35,056 nucleotides of DNA from Phycisphaerae bacterium (GCA_030619925.1 JAUXAL010000045.1:1-35056); one strand, 5' to 3'. Positions 8,704 to 16,762 are shown, counted from the first letter of the stretch. The notes: generated from the letters alone by a model not told the origin. Numbers and translations: made by a program.

Positions 8704-8768
8704 AAAAAGTGCCCCTGCTCATAGCGATATTGGGGGGGAGTGAAGAACAGGGGCTTGATCCAAATGAC
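8704..8768 (-). ncRNA. Candidate small RNA B (hairpin-only, C-rich loop)
   Basis: Same plan as small RNA A, lying 128 bp upstream of it. The hairpin is GCCCCTGTTC (8754-8745) / GAGCAGGGGC (8720-8711), ten pairs with one G-U, followed by ACTTTTT. The 24-nt loop contains ACTCCCCCCC. The leader between promoter and stem starts with the same AATGCTGTCATTTGGA as in copy A. Stem and leader are kept while the loop differs, as expected for paralogous regulators with different targets. Confidence 0.65.
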
Positions 8769-8774
8769 AGCATT

Positions 8775-8803
8775 ATTATAGACACTTTTGTTAGCGAGGT
8801 CAA
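8775..8803 (-). promoter_or_regulatory. Sigma70-type promoter of small RNA B
   Basis: Minus strand: TTGACC (8803-8798), 17-bp spacer, TATAAT (8780-8775). Upstream of it lies GCCGTTTGTACGGC, an inverted repeat also found in variant form next to the related promoter at 15285-15313. Confidence 0.75.
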
Positions 8804-8843
8804 GAGAATTATGCCGTACAAACGGCGCCTCTCAGCCGATACG

Positions 8844-9842
8844 TCACAGGATTCTGCGTTTTCGGAGGAGCCAGCCGGAAAAACCGAGACCAAGGCTGCC
8901 GAGAACAACAGCAGAGGGTGCGGGGACAGGTTCGACGTCGGCGGTCATGCCAGTGATATAGAAGTGCTCGGCCGTGCCTGAAGGATTTAAAGGGTCGTCG
9001 TCATTTGCATAGATTGTGAAGTTATCTATCAAATCGGTCGCGCCAAGTCCGCTGAGACCAGAGAACTTCAGCCTCCACAGTTTGTCATAACTGGAGTCGA
9101 CCTTTTCGAAAATGCTAGTGTCAGTAGTCTGGAGGAAGTCAAAATCAAACATAGATCCGGACGTGAGTTCGATGTCCAGGTCGATTATATCTGACGGATC
9201 GTAATCGCTCAGGAGCACTTCAACGCTATGGGCATCGACGAGCCAGAACGAGTCGAAGTCGAATTTGACAGCCTCGTCTACGTGCGGCGCGCCGTTTGGA
9301 TTAAGCGGATCGAATGTATCAGGTCCGGTCCCGCCGGAAACATGCCCACTCCCTTTGATATCCGCGAGCAGTGCGCTACCTTCCGCGTCATAGATTCGGT
9401 ATGCATCCTTATCGACCTGAAACGCGCGGACGCCAACACCTTCTTTCCTGCCGTTGGGCATTTCCGAGCTTTCCTTCGTGATCTTAAGGATGCCCGCCTG
9501 ATAGTCGCGCGGGTCGCCGCCGACCCACGGGTAATACAGCGTATCAAGGTGCGTCTGGGCAGTAAGAGTAACCAAGAGTCGGTCGATCCCCGTACCAGGA
9601 CCCGCCAGGCCACTTTCCTGAATGGTTAACTTGCTGCCCTCACCGACCGTGGAGCTTGTGATGAGCTTACCAGGCACATCGGGATCGACTTCCTTCCCAC
9701 TATTAATGTCTGAACTGCCAAGTCCCAATGCATCACTGGTCAATTTAATTGAGGTCATGTCGGCCTGAGCCGGCAAGCCGCCAAGGACAACCAGCACCCA
9801 CAGAATTGTTGCTAACTTTGCCATTTCCCGTTTCATTTCCAT
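8844..9842 (-). CDS. PEP-CTERM sorting domain protein
   Basis: Exported protein of 332 residues. It has a signal peptide (LATILWVLVVLGGLPAQA) and a C-terminal sorting tail: VPAPSAVVLG, a hydrophobic segment and RKRR. In PEP-CTERM systems an exosortase recognises this tail and anchors or releases the protein at the cell surface; no exosortase gene is in the window. The middle is rich in Asp and Gly with no recognised fold; it might be a beta-sandwich. The start at 9842 follows AAGGAGATAGGGGAAA; ATGs two and five codons further in are possible. Its 3' end is 41 bp from the promoter of small RNA B, which points the same way. Confidence 0.88.
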   Translation of the reverse strand: MEMKREMAKLATILWVLVVLGGLPAQADMTSIKLTSDALGLGSSDINSGKEVDPDVPGKLITSSTVGEGSKLTIQESGLAGPGTGIDRLLVTLTAQTHLDTLYYPWVGGDPRDYQAGILKITKESSEMPNGRKEGVGVRAFQVDKDAYRIYDAEGSALLADIKGSGHVSGGTGPDTFDPLNPNGAPHVDEAVKFDFDSFWLVDAHSVEVLLSDYDPSDIIDLDIELTSGSMFDFDFLQTTDTSIFEKVDSSYDKLWRLKFSGLSGLGATDLIDNFTIYANDDDPLNPSGTAEHFYITGMTADVEPVPAPSAVVLGSLGLGFSGWLLRKRRIL

Positions 9843-10086
9843 TTTCCCCTATCTCCTTACTTGAGATTACCAAATTCAGTCACTTTGCAGGAGTCTTCAA
9901 TAAATAATATATTTTTTGCCGGAGACCATCCCCACCTAACGATCCGGATTCCCCACTCCATTAGTGTAGAACACTCCCCGCTTCAATATTACACACGCTC
10001 CTCCTTTTTGTAAAGCACTAATTTACTAAAATATAAAGTTTTTTTAGGACTTTTTCGGAGACTGTGGTAGCATTATAGCAAATAAT

Positions 10087-10248
10087 ATGTCTTGGTGCAA
10101 AAAATGCCAGCGTGAATATGAACGAAAGCGCTACAGGAAAGTCAGGAAGACTGTAAAAGAATACTACAGATATGAGGAGCGACACAGGATTGTTGATGGT
10201 GTGAAACAAAAACGATGTCGTAGGTGCAGGGGTGGATCAGTGAATTAG
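10087..10248 (+). CDS. Small CxxC...CxxC protein, probable zinc ribbon
   Basis: A 53-residue frame beginning MSWCKKCQREYERKRYRK and ending KQKRCRRCRGGSVN. Two CxxC pairs about 40 residues apart and a very basic, Tyr-rich middle suggest a zinc-binding nucleic-acid-binding peptide. Longer relatives of this kind usually go on with a further Cys pair after the second CxxC, so this one may be cut short; the stop falls where the 'ttagttgattagttaattgg' word repeats begin. No strong ribosome site is seen. Family recall is from memory, not a search. Confidence 0.55.
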   Translation: MSWCKKCQREYERKRYRKVRKTVKEYYRYEERHRIVDGVKQKRCRRCRGGSVN

Positions 10249-10478
10249 AGGATTAGTTGATTAGTTAATTGGTTAATTGATAAGTGAAATAAGTGAGCTA
10301 AAGTTAAAAAGTGCCTAAAGTGAGCTAAAGAAAGAGGACAGAAGATAGAGGAATATCGAACAAGGAATATTGAATTACGAAGTTGAGATTGCCGCGCTGC
10401 CTTATAGGCAGGTAGGTATTTCCTCACAATGACATTTTAATTATCAATAATCAATCGTCAATCGTCATTCGTCAATCG
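10249..10478. repeat. Word-like repeats between genes
   Basis: Contains 'gattagttaattggttaattgat' like runs (10251-10275), 'aagtgagctaaag' repeats (10290-10332) and 'caatcgtcaatcgtc' runs (10442-10487). No gene seen. Confidence 0.55.
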
Positions 10479-11603
10479 TCAATTCCTTCTGGGTGGTTCC
10501 GGCAGAGGAATTGGTGCGGTGCGTCCGCCGCCGTAGTTAAAGTTCAGCCTCAAAGGTAATTCCCCGGTTTGTGTTTCGCCCCCGAGTAATCTATTATGCT
10601 CTTGCAGAAGTGCCGGCAGGTTTTCCCGCTCAATAGCCCTCCTTATAGTCGTTTGCGGCCTGCCCAGAAGCCTGCTGATACACTTCTCCTCGGTCTCGAC
10701 CAATATCGAAGCTAACTGCTGTTTCTGGATGTCGCTTAAAAACGCCTGACCCTTGGCATACCTTTGTATTGCGTAGGAATACAGCTGCCCGAACCGGCGA
10801 GCGGCCGCGCCCTTGCCGCTGCCTGTTGCCGGCGGCGGTCCGCTCGAACCCGCCGAAGGTGCAGATATTTTACTCTCGAGCAATTTTAAGATAACACTGT
10901 CCATAAGCTCGTATTTCACTGTCCAGTCAGCGTATCTCTTAATCCGCACATCCGCTGTTTGGCCCAACAAATCTTCTCCTTGTGGAATCTTCACATCAGC
11001 CGCAAATTTTGCTATTAAAGCTATTATCTCAGGGTTGCTGCTCTCGACCAGCTCTTTAAGCTCTTCTGCGATGACCTCTGCCGCTCTTGAATTTGACGCT
11101 TCGGCGGAATTTAACTGTTTTATGATGCCCGGGTTGGTAAGACAATGGACCGCCCAGTAGCGAGCAATCATATTCTCATTTTTCAGCATCCCGATAGCCA
11201 AATCCGCCAGCCGCAGGTCTTCCAGACCATCCATCAGAATCAGAAGATTAATTGTGACTTTGGTTTTGCGGTCGTCCGGCTTTAGTGTTTGGGCCTGCGT
11301 AAGGCCTGCGGAGATATGTTTATAGGCCGATTCAGAAAACTGCTGAGCGTATTGGCCTTGAGTGCTCTGCCTGCTCAGGATGACGGTTCGAACTTTTGCT
11401 ATAGACGTAAAATCTCTGGTCCTCACCAATTCTCGCACCGCCTCAGAAATAAAATCGTCAATGATTCTTAAATCCTGGCTATCAAGCACCTCTTTTTTGC
11501 GTACCACGTCAATATCTCTCGTATTGACGGCCAGGGAGCTCGCGTTCATCACCAGAACCAGAAATGCCCCCAGAACAGCAAAAATCACCCACTTTACCTT
11601 CAT
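10479..11603 (-). CDS. Exported protein of unknown function, possibly HEAT-like helical
   Basis: Protein of 374 residues from ATG 11603 (an ATG at 11618 adds five). A signal peptide is clear (KVKWVIFAVLGAFLVLVMNASSLA). The body is alpha-helical in look: DLRLADLAIGMLKNENMIARYWAVHCLTNPGI reads like a HEAT-type repeat, and the C-terminus is Gly/Pro-rich (GGGRTAPIPLPEPPRRN). Not recognised beyond that. It stands alone on the minus strand, divergent from the sulfatase gene. Confidence 0.8.
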   Translation of the reverse strand: MKVKWVIFAVLGAFLVLVMNASSLAVNTRDIDVVRKKEVLDSQDLRIIDDFISEAVRELVRTRDFTSIAKVRTVILSRQSTQGQYAQQFSESAYKHISAGLTQAQTLKPDDRKTKVTINLLILMDGLEDLRLADLAIGMLKNENMIARYWAVHCLTNPGIIKQLNSAEASNSRAAEVIAEELKELVESSNPEIIALIAKFAADVKIPQGEDLLGQTADVRIKRYADWTVKYELMDSVILKLLESKISAPSAGSSGPPPATGSGKGAAARRFGQLYSYAIQRYAKGQAFLSDIQKQQLASILVETEEKCISRLLGRPQTTIRRAIERENLPALLQEHNRLLGGETQTGELPLRLNFNYGGGRTAPIPLPEPPRRN

Positions 11604-11896
11604 TTTACAAACACCCAAAAAACAACTGATTTTAGATTCGACGTTTCACACATTATACCGGCGTTCAATATTATCTACTTTAACTTTTAAACCGGCTTTT
11701 GTCAAGTGAATTTGCCTTGACCCTGCTCTATCTTCGTCCGATAGCAGTTTTTCTTATGCTTTTTCGCAGGACTTTCTGTTCATAAATCGTAAGAGCTGAT
11801 ATAATAAAATCAAACTCGGACGTTTCAGTCCCGCACCAATTGCACCAGAGCGGTTGGGCGAGGACTTTTGTTGGGGATTTTCGAAGGAGTTATAGA

Positions 11897-11980
11897 ATGA
11901 ACCCCGTTAGAAACTTGTCCGCCAGACGTACGGCGGACTTGTCTGACGACAGTCAAGAGTCAAGATTCAAAAAAGGGTGA
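11897..11980 (+). CDS. Short upstream frame before the sulfatase, made by a repeat element
   Basis: ATG at 11897 follows GAAGGAGTTATAGA, the best ribosome site in the area. Its 27 codons run almost wholly through a palindromic-element sequence and stop 4 bp before the sulfatase ATG, in another frame. It may be the remains of the sulfatase gene's original start, displaced by the insertion, and could now couple translation. It could also be meaningless. Confidence 0.4.
   Translation: MNPVRNLSARRTADLSDDSQESRFKKG
11902..11967 (+). repeat. Palindromic element, partial (copy 4)
   Basis: Left end CCCCGTTAGAAAC is intact; the matching right end is missing or decayed. Inside are the hairpin GTCCGCC/GGCGGAC and the phrase CTTGTCTGACGACAGTCAAG, both shared with the copies at 16603-16707 and 18311-18391, so these three make a longer subfamily. 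Confidence 0.7.
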
Positions 11981-11984
11981 GAAT

Positions 11985-13607
11985 ATGGGAGGAAAAGTAA
12001 AGATTTCGGTTCCCGCCCTTCTTGGCTCGGCCAAGCCGAGACAGGCAACGCCGGGTCGGGCTAACGGGCTGAACCGCCGGGAATTTATCAAAGCTGTGGG
12101 CCCGCCGGCGGCGGGTCTGGTTCTGGCCGGCCTGGGAGCGGCATCGCTGCTGCCGTCGGGATGTACAGGCACTTTGAAGCCCTCGGCGGGCAGGCCGACC
12201 GCCAAAAAACCTAATATCATTTTCATCATGGCCGACGATATGGGCTATGGTGACCTCGGCTGTTATAACAAGAATTCAAAGATTCCTACGCCGAACGCCG
12301 ACCGCCTGGCTGCGCAAGGCATGCGTTTCACCGACGCTCACGCACCATCTGCGGTCTGTACGCCCACCCGTTACGGAGTCCTGACAGGTCGATATTCCTG
12401 GCGAACCCGTTTAAAAAAAGGAGTCCTCAATGGTTATTCGCCGTGCTTGATCGATACCAGCCGAATGACAGTTGCATCGTTCTTAAAGCAGCACGGTTAT
12501 GCCACGGCCTGTATCGGCAAGTGGCATCTTGGTTTGGGAAGCGACAAAAAGACCGATTACAATAAACCGCTTGTTCCCGGTCCCAACGCACTTGGCTTCG
12601 ATTATTTTTACGGGATTCCTGCCTCACTGGATATGACCCCTTACTGCTATATCGAGAACGACCGGCCCGTGGCCAAACCCACATTGACCATTGAAGCCGG
12701 CAAAGCCAGCGAAGATGGATGGTGGCGGGCCGGAGCCATTGCGCCGGGTTTCAAGCATGTGGGCGTTCTGCCGAGGCTGACCGAAAAGGCTGTTGAGTAC
12801 ATCGACAACCGCGCCGAGAAATCGCCGGGCAAACCATTCTTTATGTATTTCCCGCTGCCGGCACCGCATTGCCCGATCGCCCCGGCGGATTTCGTAAAGG
12901 GACGCAGCCAGGCCGGCGGTTATGGAGACTTTGTCGTCGAGGTCGATTGGACTGTCGGAGAGGTGACAAAAGCACTTGCTCGAAATCGACTTGCCGACAA
13001 CACGTTAGTTATTCTCACCAGTGACAACGGCTCGCCCGGCCGGACGAAAATTAACCGTGCACCCTATTCCATTATCGAACTGTATGGTCATTACCCCAAC
13101 GGCGATTTACGAGGCATTAAGGCCGATATCTGGGATGGGGGCCATCGCGAGCCGTTTATCGCCCGTTGGCCGGGTAAGATCCCGCCTGCAAGCACCAGCG
13201 GCGAGCTTATCTGCCTGACGGACCTGCTGGCGACCTGTGCTGCTGTCCTCGGTGTCGAGCTGCCGGACAACGCCGGTGAGGATAGCTACAACATCTTGCC
13301 GGCCCTGTTGGGCCGCAAGCCCGGCAAACCAATCCGCCAGGCCGTTGTGCATCATTCCCTCTCGGGAATGTTCTCCGTTCGCCACGGAAACTGGAAGCTG
13401 ATACTCGGCCGCGGCTCCGGCGGGTTCACCTCGCCAAAAAGTTACAAACCAAAGCCCGGTGAGCCGACCGGACAGCTCTACAATTTGCAGGACGACCTCG
13501 CCGAGACAAACAATCTCTGGCACAAACATCCGGAAATCGTAAAGCGCCTCACAGACCTGCTGGAGAAGTACAAGAGACAGGGCCACAGCCGAACAAAAAG
13601 CTTATAG
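11985..13607 (+). CDS. Sulfatase (arylsulfatase A-like), Tat-exported
   Basis: Alkaline-phosphatase-superfamily sulfatase, 540 residues, that would hydrolyse sulfate esters, in planctomycetes usually on sulfated polysaccharides. After a long N-terminus comes a Tat-type signal (NRREFIKAVG plus hydrophobic core) and a lipobox-like LPSGC (Cys60). Metal-binding DD (84-85) lies in NIIFIMADDMGYGD. The catalytic motif CTPTR starts at Cys125, the residue oxidised to formylglycine by an FGE or anSME enzyme (not in the window). GKWHLG and SDNGS are further family motifs. The ATG at 11985 follows AAGGGTGAGAAT; a displaced original start at 11897 is possible. rtcB follows after 41 bp on the same strand. 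Confidence 0.95.
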   Translation: MGGKVKISVPALLGSAKPRQATPGRANGLNRREFIKAVGPPAAGLVLAGLGAASLLPSGCTGTLKPSAGRPTAKKPNIIFIMADDMGYGDLGCYNKNSKIPTPNADRLAAQGMRFTDAHAPSAVCTPTRYGVLTGRYSWRTRLKKGVLNGYSPCLIDTSRMTVASFLKQHGYATACIGKWHLGLGSDKKTDYNKPLVPGPNALGFDYFYGIPASLDMTPYCYIENDRPVAKPTLTIEAGKASEDGWWRAGAIAPGFKHVGVLPRLTEKAVEYIDNRAEKSPGKPFFMYFPLPAPHCPIAPADFVKGRSQAGGYGDFVVEVDWTVGEVTKALARNRLADNTLVILTSDNGSPGRTKINRAPYSIIELYGHYPNGDLRGIKADIWDGGHREPFIARWPGKIPPASTSGELICLTDLLATCAAVLGVELPDNAGEDSYNILPALLGRKPGKPIRQAVVHHSLSGMFSVRHGNWKLILGRGSGGFTSPKSYKPKPGEPTGQLYNLQDDLAETNNLWHKHPEIVKRLTDLLEKYKRQGHSRTKSL

Positions 13608-13648
13608 AAAACGTAAAAAAATTAAAACACTCTGAGATAGACACAAGA

Positions 13649-15091
13649 ATGGCCGAACCATCTTCAAAACTTGTTCGCATCGACCCTCTTCGCCTGCGTA
13701 TGAAACGTCGCGGCCAGATGGTTACCGACGCAACCATTTTCGCCTCGCAAGCTGTAAGGCTCGAGCCTGATGCGGTCAGCCAGCTTCGTGATGCCGCTTC
13801 TCTACCGCCGGCCAAAAAAGTCCTGGCCACCGCTGATATCCACGTTGGCTATGGTATTCCTATCGGTGCCGTATTGGGGCTGGACGGGGCGATTATGCCG
13901 CCCGCCGTCGGCTACGACATAAATTGTGGGATGCGGCTACTGCGCACACCCTTTTCGAAAGGCGACATAGATACCGGCAAAATCGCTGTCGATATCGCCC
14001 GCGAAATCCCGCTCGGTGAGGGCAGAGAAAATCTGCGATTGGATAGAGCCGGAATCGAAGCCGTCGTTAATAAAGGTGTTGCCTCCGTACCCGCCCTCGC
14101 ACAAAGAACCAGCCACCGCGCCTGGGAGGCCTTTGACCCGGACCAGTTCGCCGATGACCTCGAAAGAATCGAAGAAAATGGCGGCCTGCCCAGTGACCTG
14201 GCCGCAGTACCAAAGACTGCATTACAAAAGGGCGCCAATCAGCTTGGCACACTTGGAGGCGGAAACCACTTTATTGAAATCCAGTACGTCCAGCGGGTCT
14301 TTGACCCTGCTTTGGCTGAGACTTTCGGCCTTTTCAAGGACCAGATCGTTGTAATGATACACTCCGGCTCCCGTCGATTCGGCTATGAAGTTGCCGATCA
14401 ATATATGAACATCGCCGCCCAGAGGCCGGAGAATGCGGGCCGAAGGAAGATGCTCTCATATCTGCTCACCGACACCAACCCCGGCAAAAACTACATCGCT
14501 GCAATGGCTGCCGCCGCAAACTTTGCATTTACCAATCGCCACATTATGGCTCTGCTTGTAAGGCGTTGTTTTAACAGAATGTTTGGCCCGACGCCGCTAA
14601 AACTCGTTTACGACGTCGCTCACAATATGGCAAAGCTCGAAACCCACAGCGGCTCTCGCCTCTGGGTCCACCGCAAAGGTGCCACCCGCGCCTTCGGCCC
14701 GGGCCGCATGGCCGCCACCGTTTTCACACAAACCGGCCAGCCGATAATAACCCCCGGCTCAATGGGTACTGCAAGTTTCTTGCTTGTCGGAACGGGCAAC
14801 TCTGATGAGTCTTTGTGTTCGGTCAATCATGGGGCCGGCAGGGTGATGAGTCGCACCGCCGCTCTCGGAAAAGCCCGTAAGGGCAGAATCATTGCACCGG
14901 CTTTGATTAGTGACGAACAGTTCAAACGCAGTATGGAGGGTATAACACTCATCGCCGGCAATAGACGCAAAATAAAGGAGGAAGCGCCCGGCGCCTATAA
15001 AGACATCGATGAAGTCGTCCGAATTGTTGTCGAATGCGGCTGGGCCAGGGCCGTCGCCCGAATGGTACCTTTAGCCGTCTTAAAGGGCTGA
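13649..15091 (+). CDS. rtcB: RNA-splicing ligase RtcB
   Basis: GTP- and manganese-dependent ligase of 480 residues that joins 2',3'-cyclic-phosphate (or 3'-phosphate) RNA ends to 5'-OH ends and serves RNA repair. Visible family signatures: ATADIHVGYGIPIGAV, GYDINCGMR (metal Cys), LGGGNHFIEIQ with Asn206-His207, HSGSRRFG, HNMAKLE, and SVNHGAGR with His394 as the expected GMP-bound residue. The start at 13649 has no strong Shine-Dalgarno. It may share a transcript with the sulfatase 41 bp upstream, but the pairing is probably not functional. No archease or RtcR regulator gene is nearby. Confidence 0.96.
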   Translation: MAEPSSKLVRIDPLRLRMKRRGQMVTDATIFASQAVRLEPDAVSQLRDAASLPPAKKVLATADIHVGYGIPIGAVLGLDGAIMPPAVGYDINCGMRLLRTPFSKGDIDTGKIAVDIAREIPLGEGRENLRLDRAGIEAVVNKGVASVPALAQRTSHRAWEAFDPDQFADDLERIEENGGLPSDLAAVPKTALQKGANQLGTLGGGNHFIEIQYVQRVFDPALAETFGLFKDQIVVMIHSGSRRFGYEVADQYMNIAAQRPENAGRRKMLSYLLTDTNPGKNYIAAMAAAANFAFTNRHIMALLVRRCFNRMFGPTPLKLVYDVAHNMAKLETHSGSRLWVHRKGATRAFGPGRMAATVFTQTGQPIITPGSMGTASFLLVGTGNSDESLCSVNHGAGRVMSRTAALGKARKGRIIAPALISDEQFKRSMEGITLIAGNRRKIKEEAPGAYKDIDEVVRIVVECGWARAVARMVPLAVLKG

Positions 15092-15111
15092 GAACTTTCG
15101 TCTCACCCGTT

Positions 15112-15188
15112 TTCCCGTAAATGCTTTTCCTATGCGATTGCTTTTACTCGTTTTTAAACCTTCTCGTCCATTCCGGCCGGTCTTCCTC
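15112..15188 (-). pseudogene. Prepilin-like gene remnant (both ends only)
   Basis: Read on minus, 15188-15144 encodes EEDRPEWTRRFKNE and a stop, matching the end of the array genes (AEDWPEWMRRFKEY). Next, 15135-15112 matches the beginning of another member (AAAAGCATTTAC, KAFT). So the junction of two array genes is left while their bodies are gone. It extends the prepilin array leftward past the ankyrin gene. Confidence 0.7.
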
Positions 15189-15284
15189 AAAACAGAGCCG
15201 CGACGAAACAGAGCCGCGACCGTAAGGGAGCGGTAACTGCTCAGCCGACGCCAACGAAATCAGGGACGCTCTAACGCGCCCTGT

Positions 15285-15313
15285 ATTATAGGACTCTTCA
15301 GCAGTGAGGTCGA
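15285..15313 (-). promoter_or_regulatory. Promoter related to the small RNA promoters
   Basis: Minus strand: TCGACC, 17-bp spacer, TATAAT (15290-15285). Upstream GCCGTTTGTATAG matches the block upstream of 8803. Downstream comes CAGGGCGCGTTAGAGCGTCCCTG, a small hairpin without a T-tract. No gene for it is seen; it may be a decayed third unit. Confidence 0.5.
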
Positions 15314-15602
15314 ACCCGTTGTTCTATACAAACGGCATTCCAGCATTCTATCCGAACTCGAAGGCCGATTTCTATGATTTATTATTCTACCGGATTTGTG
15401 CCCTTCAATCCATTTCTTATATTTTAAGTTAGGGGCGGCTATGAGTCCGACCGAGCTAATAATTGGGTTAATTATTTTGGCGTAAGAACCATTGCTATAG
15501 TGCTAATAGCAGTCATTAGATGACAATGCAGGCAATTTTTAGGAAGCGAGCCGTGTTGTGCGGCTTGCCAATCAATACTAATTTTTCTTTAGGGGATTTA
15601 TC

Positions 15603-16472
15603 ATGGTCACTAAAAAAAGAATGATTATCGCTGTGATGGTCTTATTCGGTAGTTTAATACTCACCGGATGTAGAAGTCGTGTCGCGGAGTTTCATCAGGC
15701 GATGAGGACAGGAAATCTTGAAGAGGCTGAAGCCTTGGTGGAAGAGAAGTCGACACTGGTGTATGTCGAGAAAGACGGCCGGACTCCTCTATTCGAGGCG
15801 CTCCGGGAGGGCCAGGGGCGCATGGTTTTGCTTCTAATAAACAATGGCGTGGATATAAACGTCAGAGACAAATACGGCTTTACTCCCCTGCACTACGCGG
15901 CCCAGCAAGGCCATGCAGAGATTGCTGAGCTTCTCATTGCCAGCCGAGCCGATGTAAATGCAACAGATATGATGGGCGAAACCCCTTTGCACATAGCGGC
16001 TTTGGACGGCCATGAGGATGTAGTCGCGGTTCTGCTTGTCGGCGGAGCGGATGTGAACGCAGAAAATCTAATACAAGCAACTCCTTTGCATCTTGCAGCC
16101 GAAGCCGGTCACGCGGATGTGGTTGAGGTTCTGCTTGCCGGACGAGCGGATGTGGATGAAGAAGACCAAATGCAGCGAACTCCTTTGCACCTTGCAGCCA
16201 AAATCGGTCACACCGATGTGGTCGAGGTTCTGCTCGCCCAGGGAGCGAGTCTTAATCCAAAAGATAAAAGTCCAGGTCGCACTCCCCTCCATTATGCGGC
16301 TCAACAGGACCACGAGGACGTCACCGGGCTTTTGCTTGCCTATGGAGCAGATGTCAATGCAAGAGATTTATTGTCCCGTACTCCTCTTTACTGGGCGTCC
16401 ATTCGGGTCTGTAAGGAAGGAGTCTGCAAGGATGTCGTCAAATTACTTCGCAGGTACGGAGGTCGGTATTAG
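15603..16472 (+). CDS. Ankyrin-repeat lipoprotein
   Basis: Exported lipoprotein of 289 residues. Signal peptide KKRMIIAVMVLFGSLILTGC with a clear lipobox (Cys23), then about seven ankyrin repeats of 33 residues (GxTPLHxAAxxGHxxVVExLLxxGADVNAxD). Ankyrin arrays bind proteins; partner unknown. Ribosome site AGGGGATTTATC precedes the ATG. The fourth and fifth repeats are close in DNA. Flanked by prepilin remnants on both sides but unrelated to them; it looks like an insertion in that array. Followed by a perfect hairpin at 16486. Confidence 0.92.
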   Translation: MVTKKRMIIAVMVLFGSLILTGCRSRVAEFHQAMRTGNLEEAEALVEEKSTLVYVEKDGRTPLFEALREGQGRMVLLLINNGVDINVRDKYGFTPLHYAAQQGHAEIAELLIASRADVNATDMMGETPLHIAALDGHEDVVAVLLVGGADVNAENLIQATPLHLAAEAGHADVVEVLLAGRADVDEEDQMQRTPLHLAAKIGHTDVVEVLLAQGASLNPKDKSPGRTPLHYAAQQDHEDVTGLLLAYGADVNARDLLSRTPLYWASIRVCKEGVCKDVVKLLRRYGGRY

Positions 16473-16485
16473 CAAAACCAATCAT

Positions 16486-16523
16486 CGGCGTGTGGATGAA
16501 TCTCGATATTCATCCACACGCCG
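16486..16523. terminator. Perfect 16-bp hairpin after the ankyrin gene
   Basis: CGGCGTGTGGATGAAT (16486-16501), 6-nt loop, then its exact complement (16508-16523). It lies 13 bp after the stop codon. No T-tract follows, so it may stabilise the transcript end rather than be a classic terminator. Confidence 0.5.
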
Positions 16524-16553
16524 GGAATAAGTCCAGTAGCCGGAATGGCCGAA

Positions 16554-16731
16554 CCAAAAGCCCTATTAACGTAAACCCGCCATACACGCGTGGTGGGTAA
16601 ACCCCGTTAGAACTCCCGCACGGAGCTTTGATACTTTCCGAATCTTGCCCGCCTTACGTCTGGCGGGCGAGACTGTCGTCAGACAAGTCCGATTTATTTC
16701 TAACGGGGGTAAACGCTTTTCTTTTGGGCAC
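16554..16731 (-). pseudogene. Prepilin-like gene start broken by a palindromic element
   Basis: On minus, GTG at 16731 begins V-P-K-R-K-A-F-T, the usual leader of this array, after AAAGG. A 105-bp element (16603-16707) then interrupts it. After the element comes GFTLIGLLV (about 16578-16554), the rest of the FTLIELLV motif, and the gene then ends. The insertion shifts the frame and a stop appears inside the element. A further small hairpin (ACCCGCCA / TGGTGGGT) lies between the parts. Confidence 0.7.
16603..16707. mobile_element. Palindromic element (copy 5), full length
   Basis: 105 bp with ends CCCGTTAGAA and TTCTAACGGG. GGTAAAC flanks it on both sides (16596-16602 and 16708-16714), a 7-bp direct repeat. 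The interior has the GCCCGCC/GGCGGGC hairpin with TTACGTCTGG and the GACTGTCGTCAGACAAGT phrase shared with copies 4 and 6. It disrupts a prepilin gene start. Confidence 0.82.
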
Positions 16732-16762
16732 GACGCTGCGCCTTTCTCGGGCGATGGTTTTT

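Larger units (their letters stand above)
15092..15602. other. Intergenic region with remnants
   Basis: No intact gene. It holds a broken prepilin copy (15112-15188), a direct repeat of 'aacagagccgcgac' (about 15191-15217), a minus-strand promoter related to those of the small RNAs (15285-15313), and a 14-codon frame at 15440 (MSPTELIIGLIILA) that looks like the start of a small membrane protein cut by a frameshift. Confidence 0.5.

Noticed and set aside
8422-8981. Overlapping frames on both strands in the small RNA region
   Set aside because: They run through duplicated promoter and terminator sequences and resemble no protein.
11985-15091. A functional sulfatase-RtcB system
   Set aside because: The genes are 41 bp apart on the same strand, but no known pathway links them; shared transcription is likely incidental.
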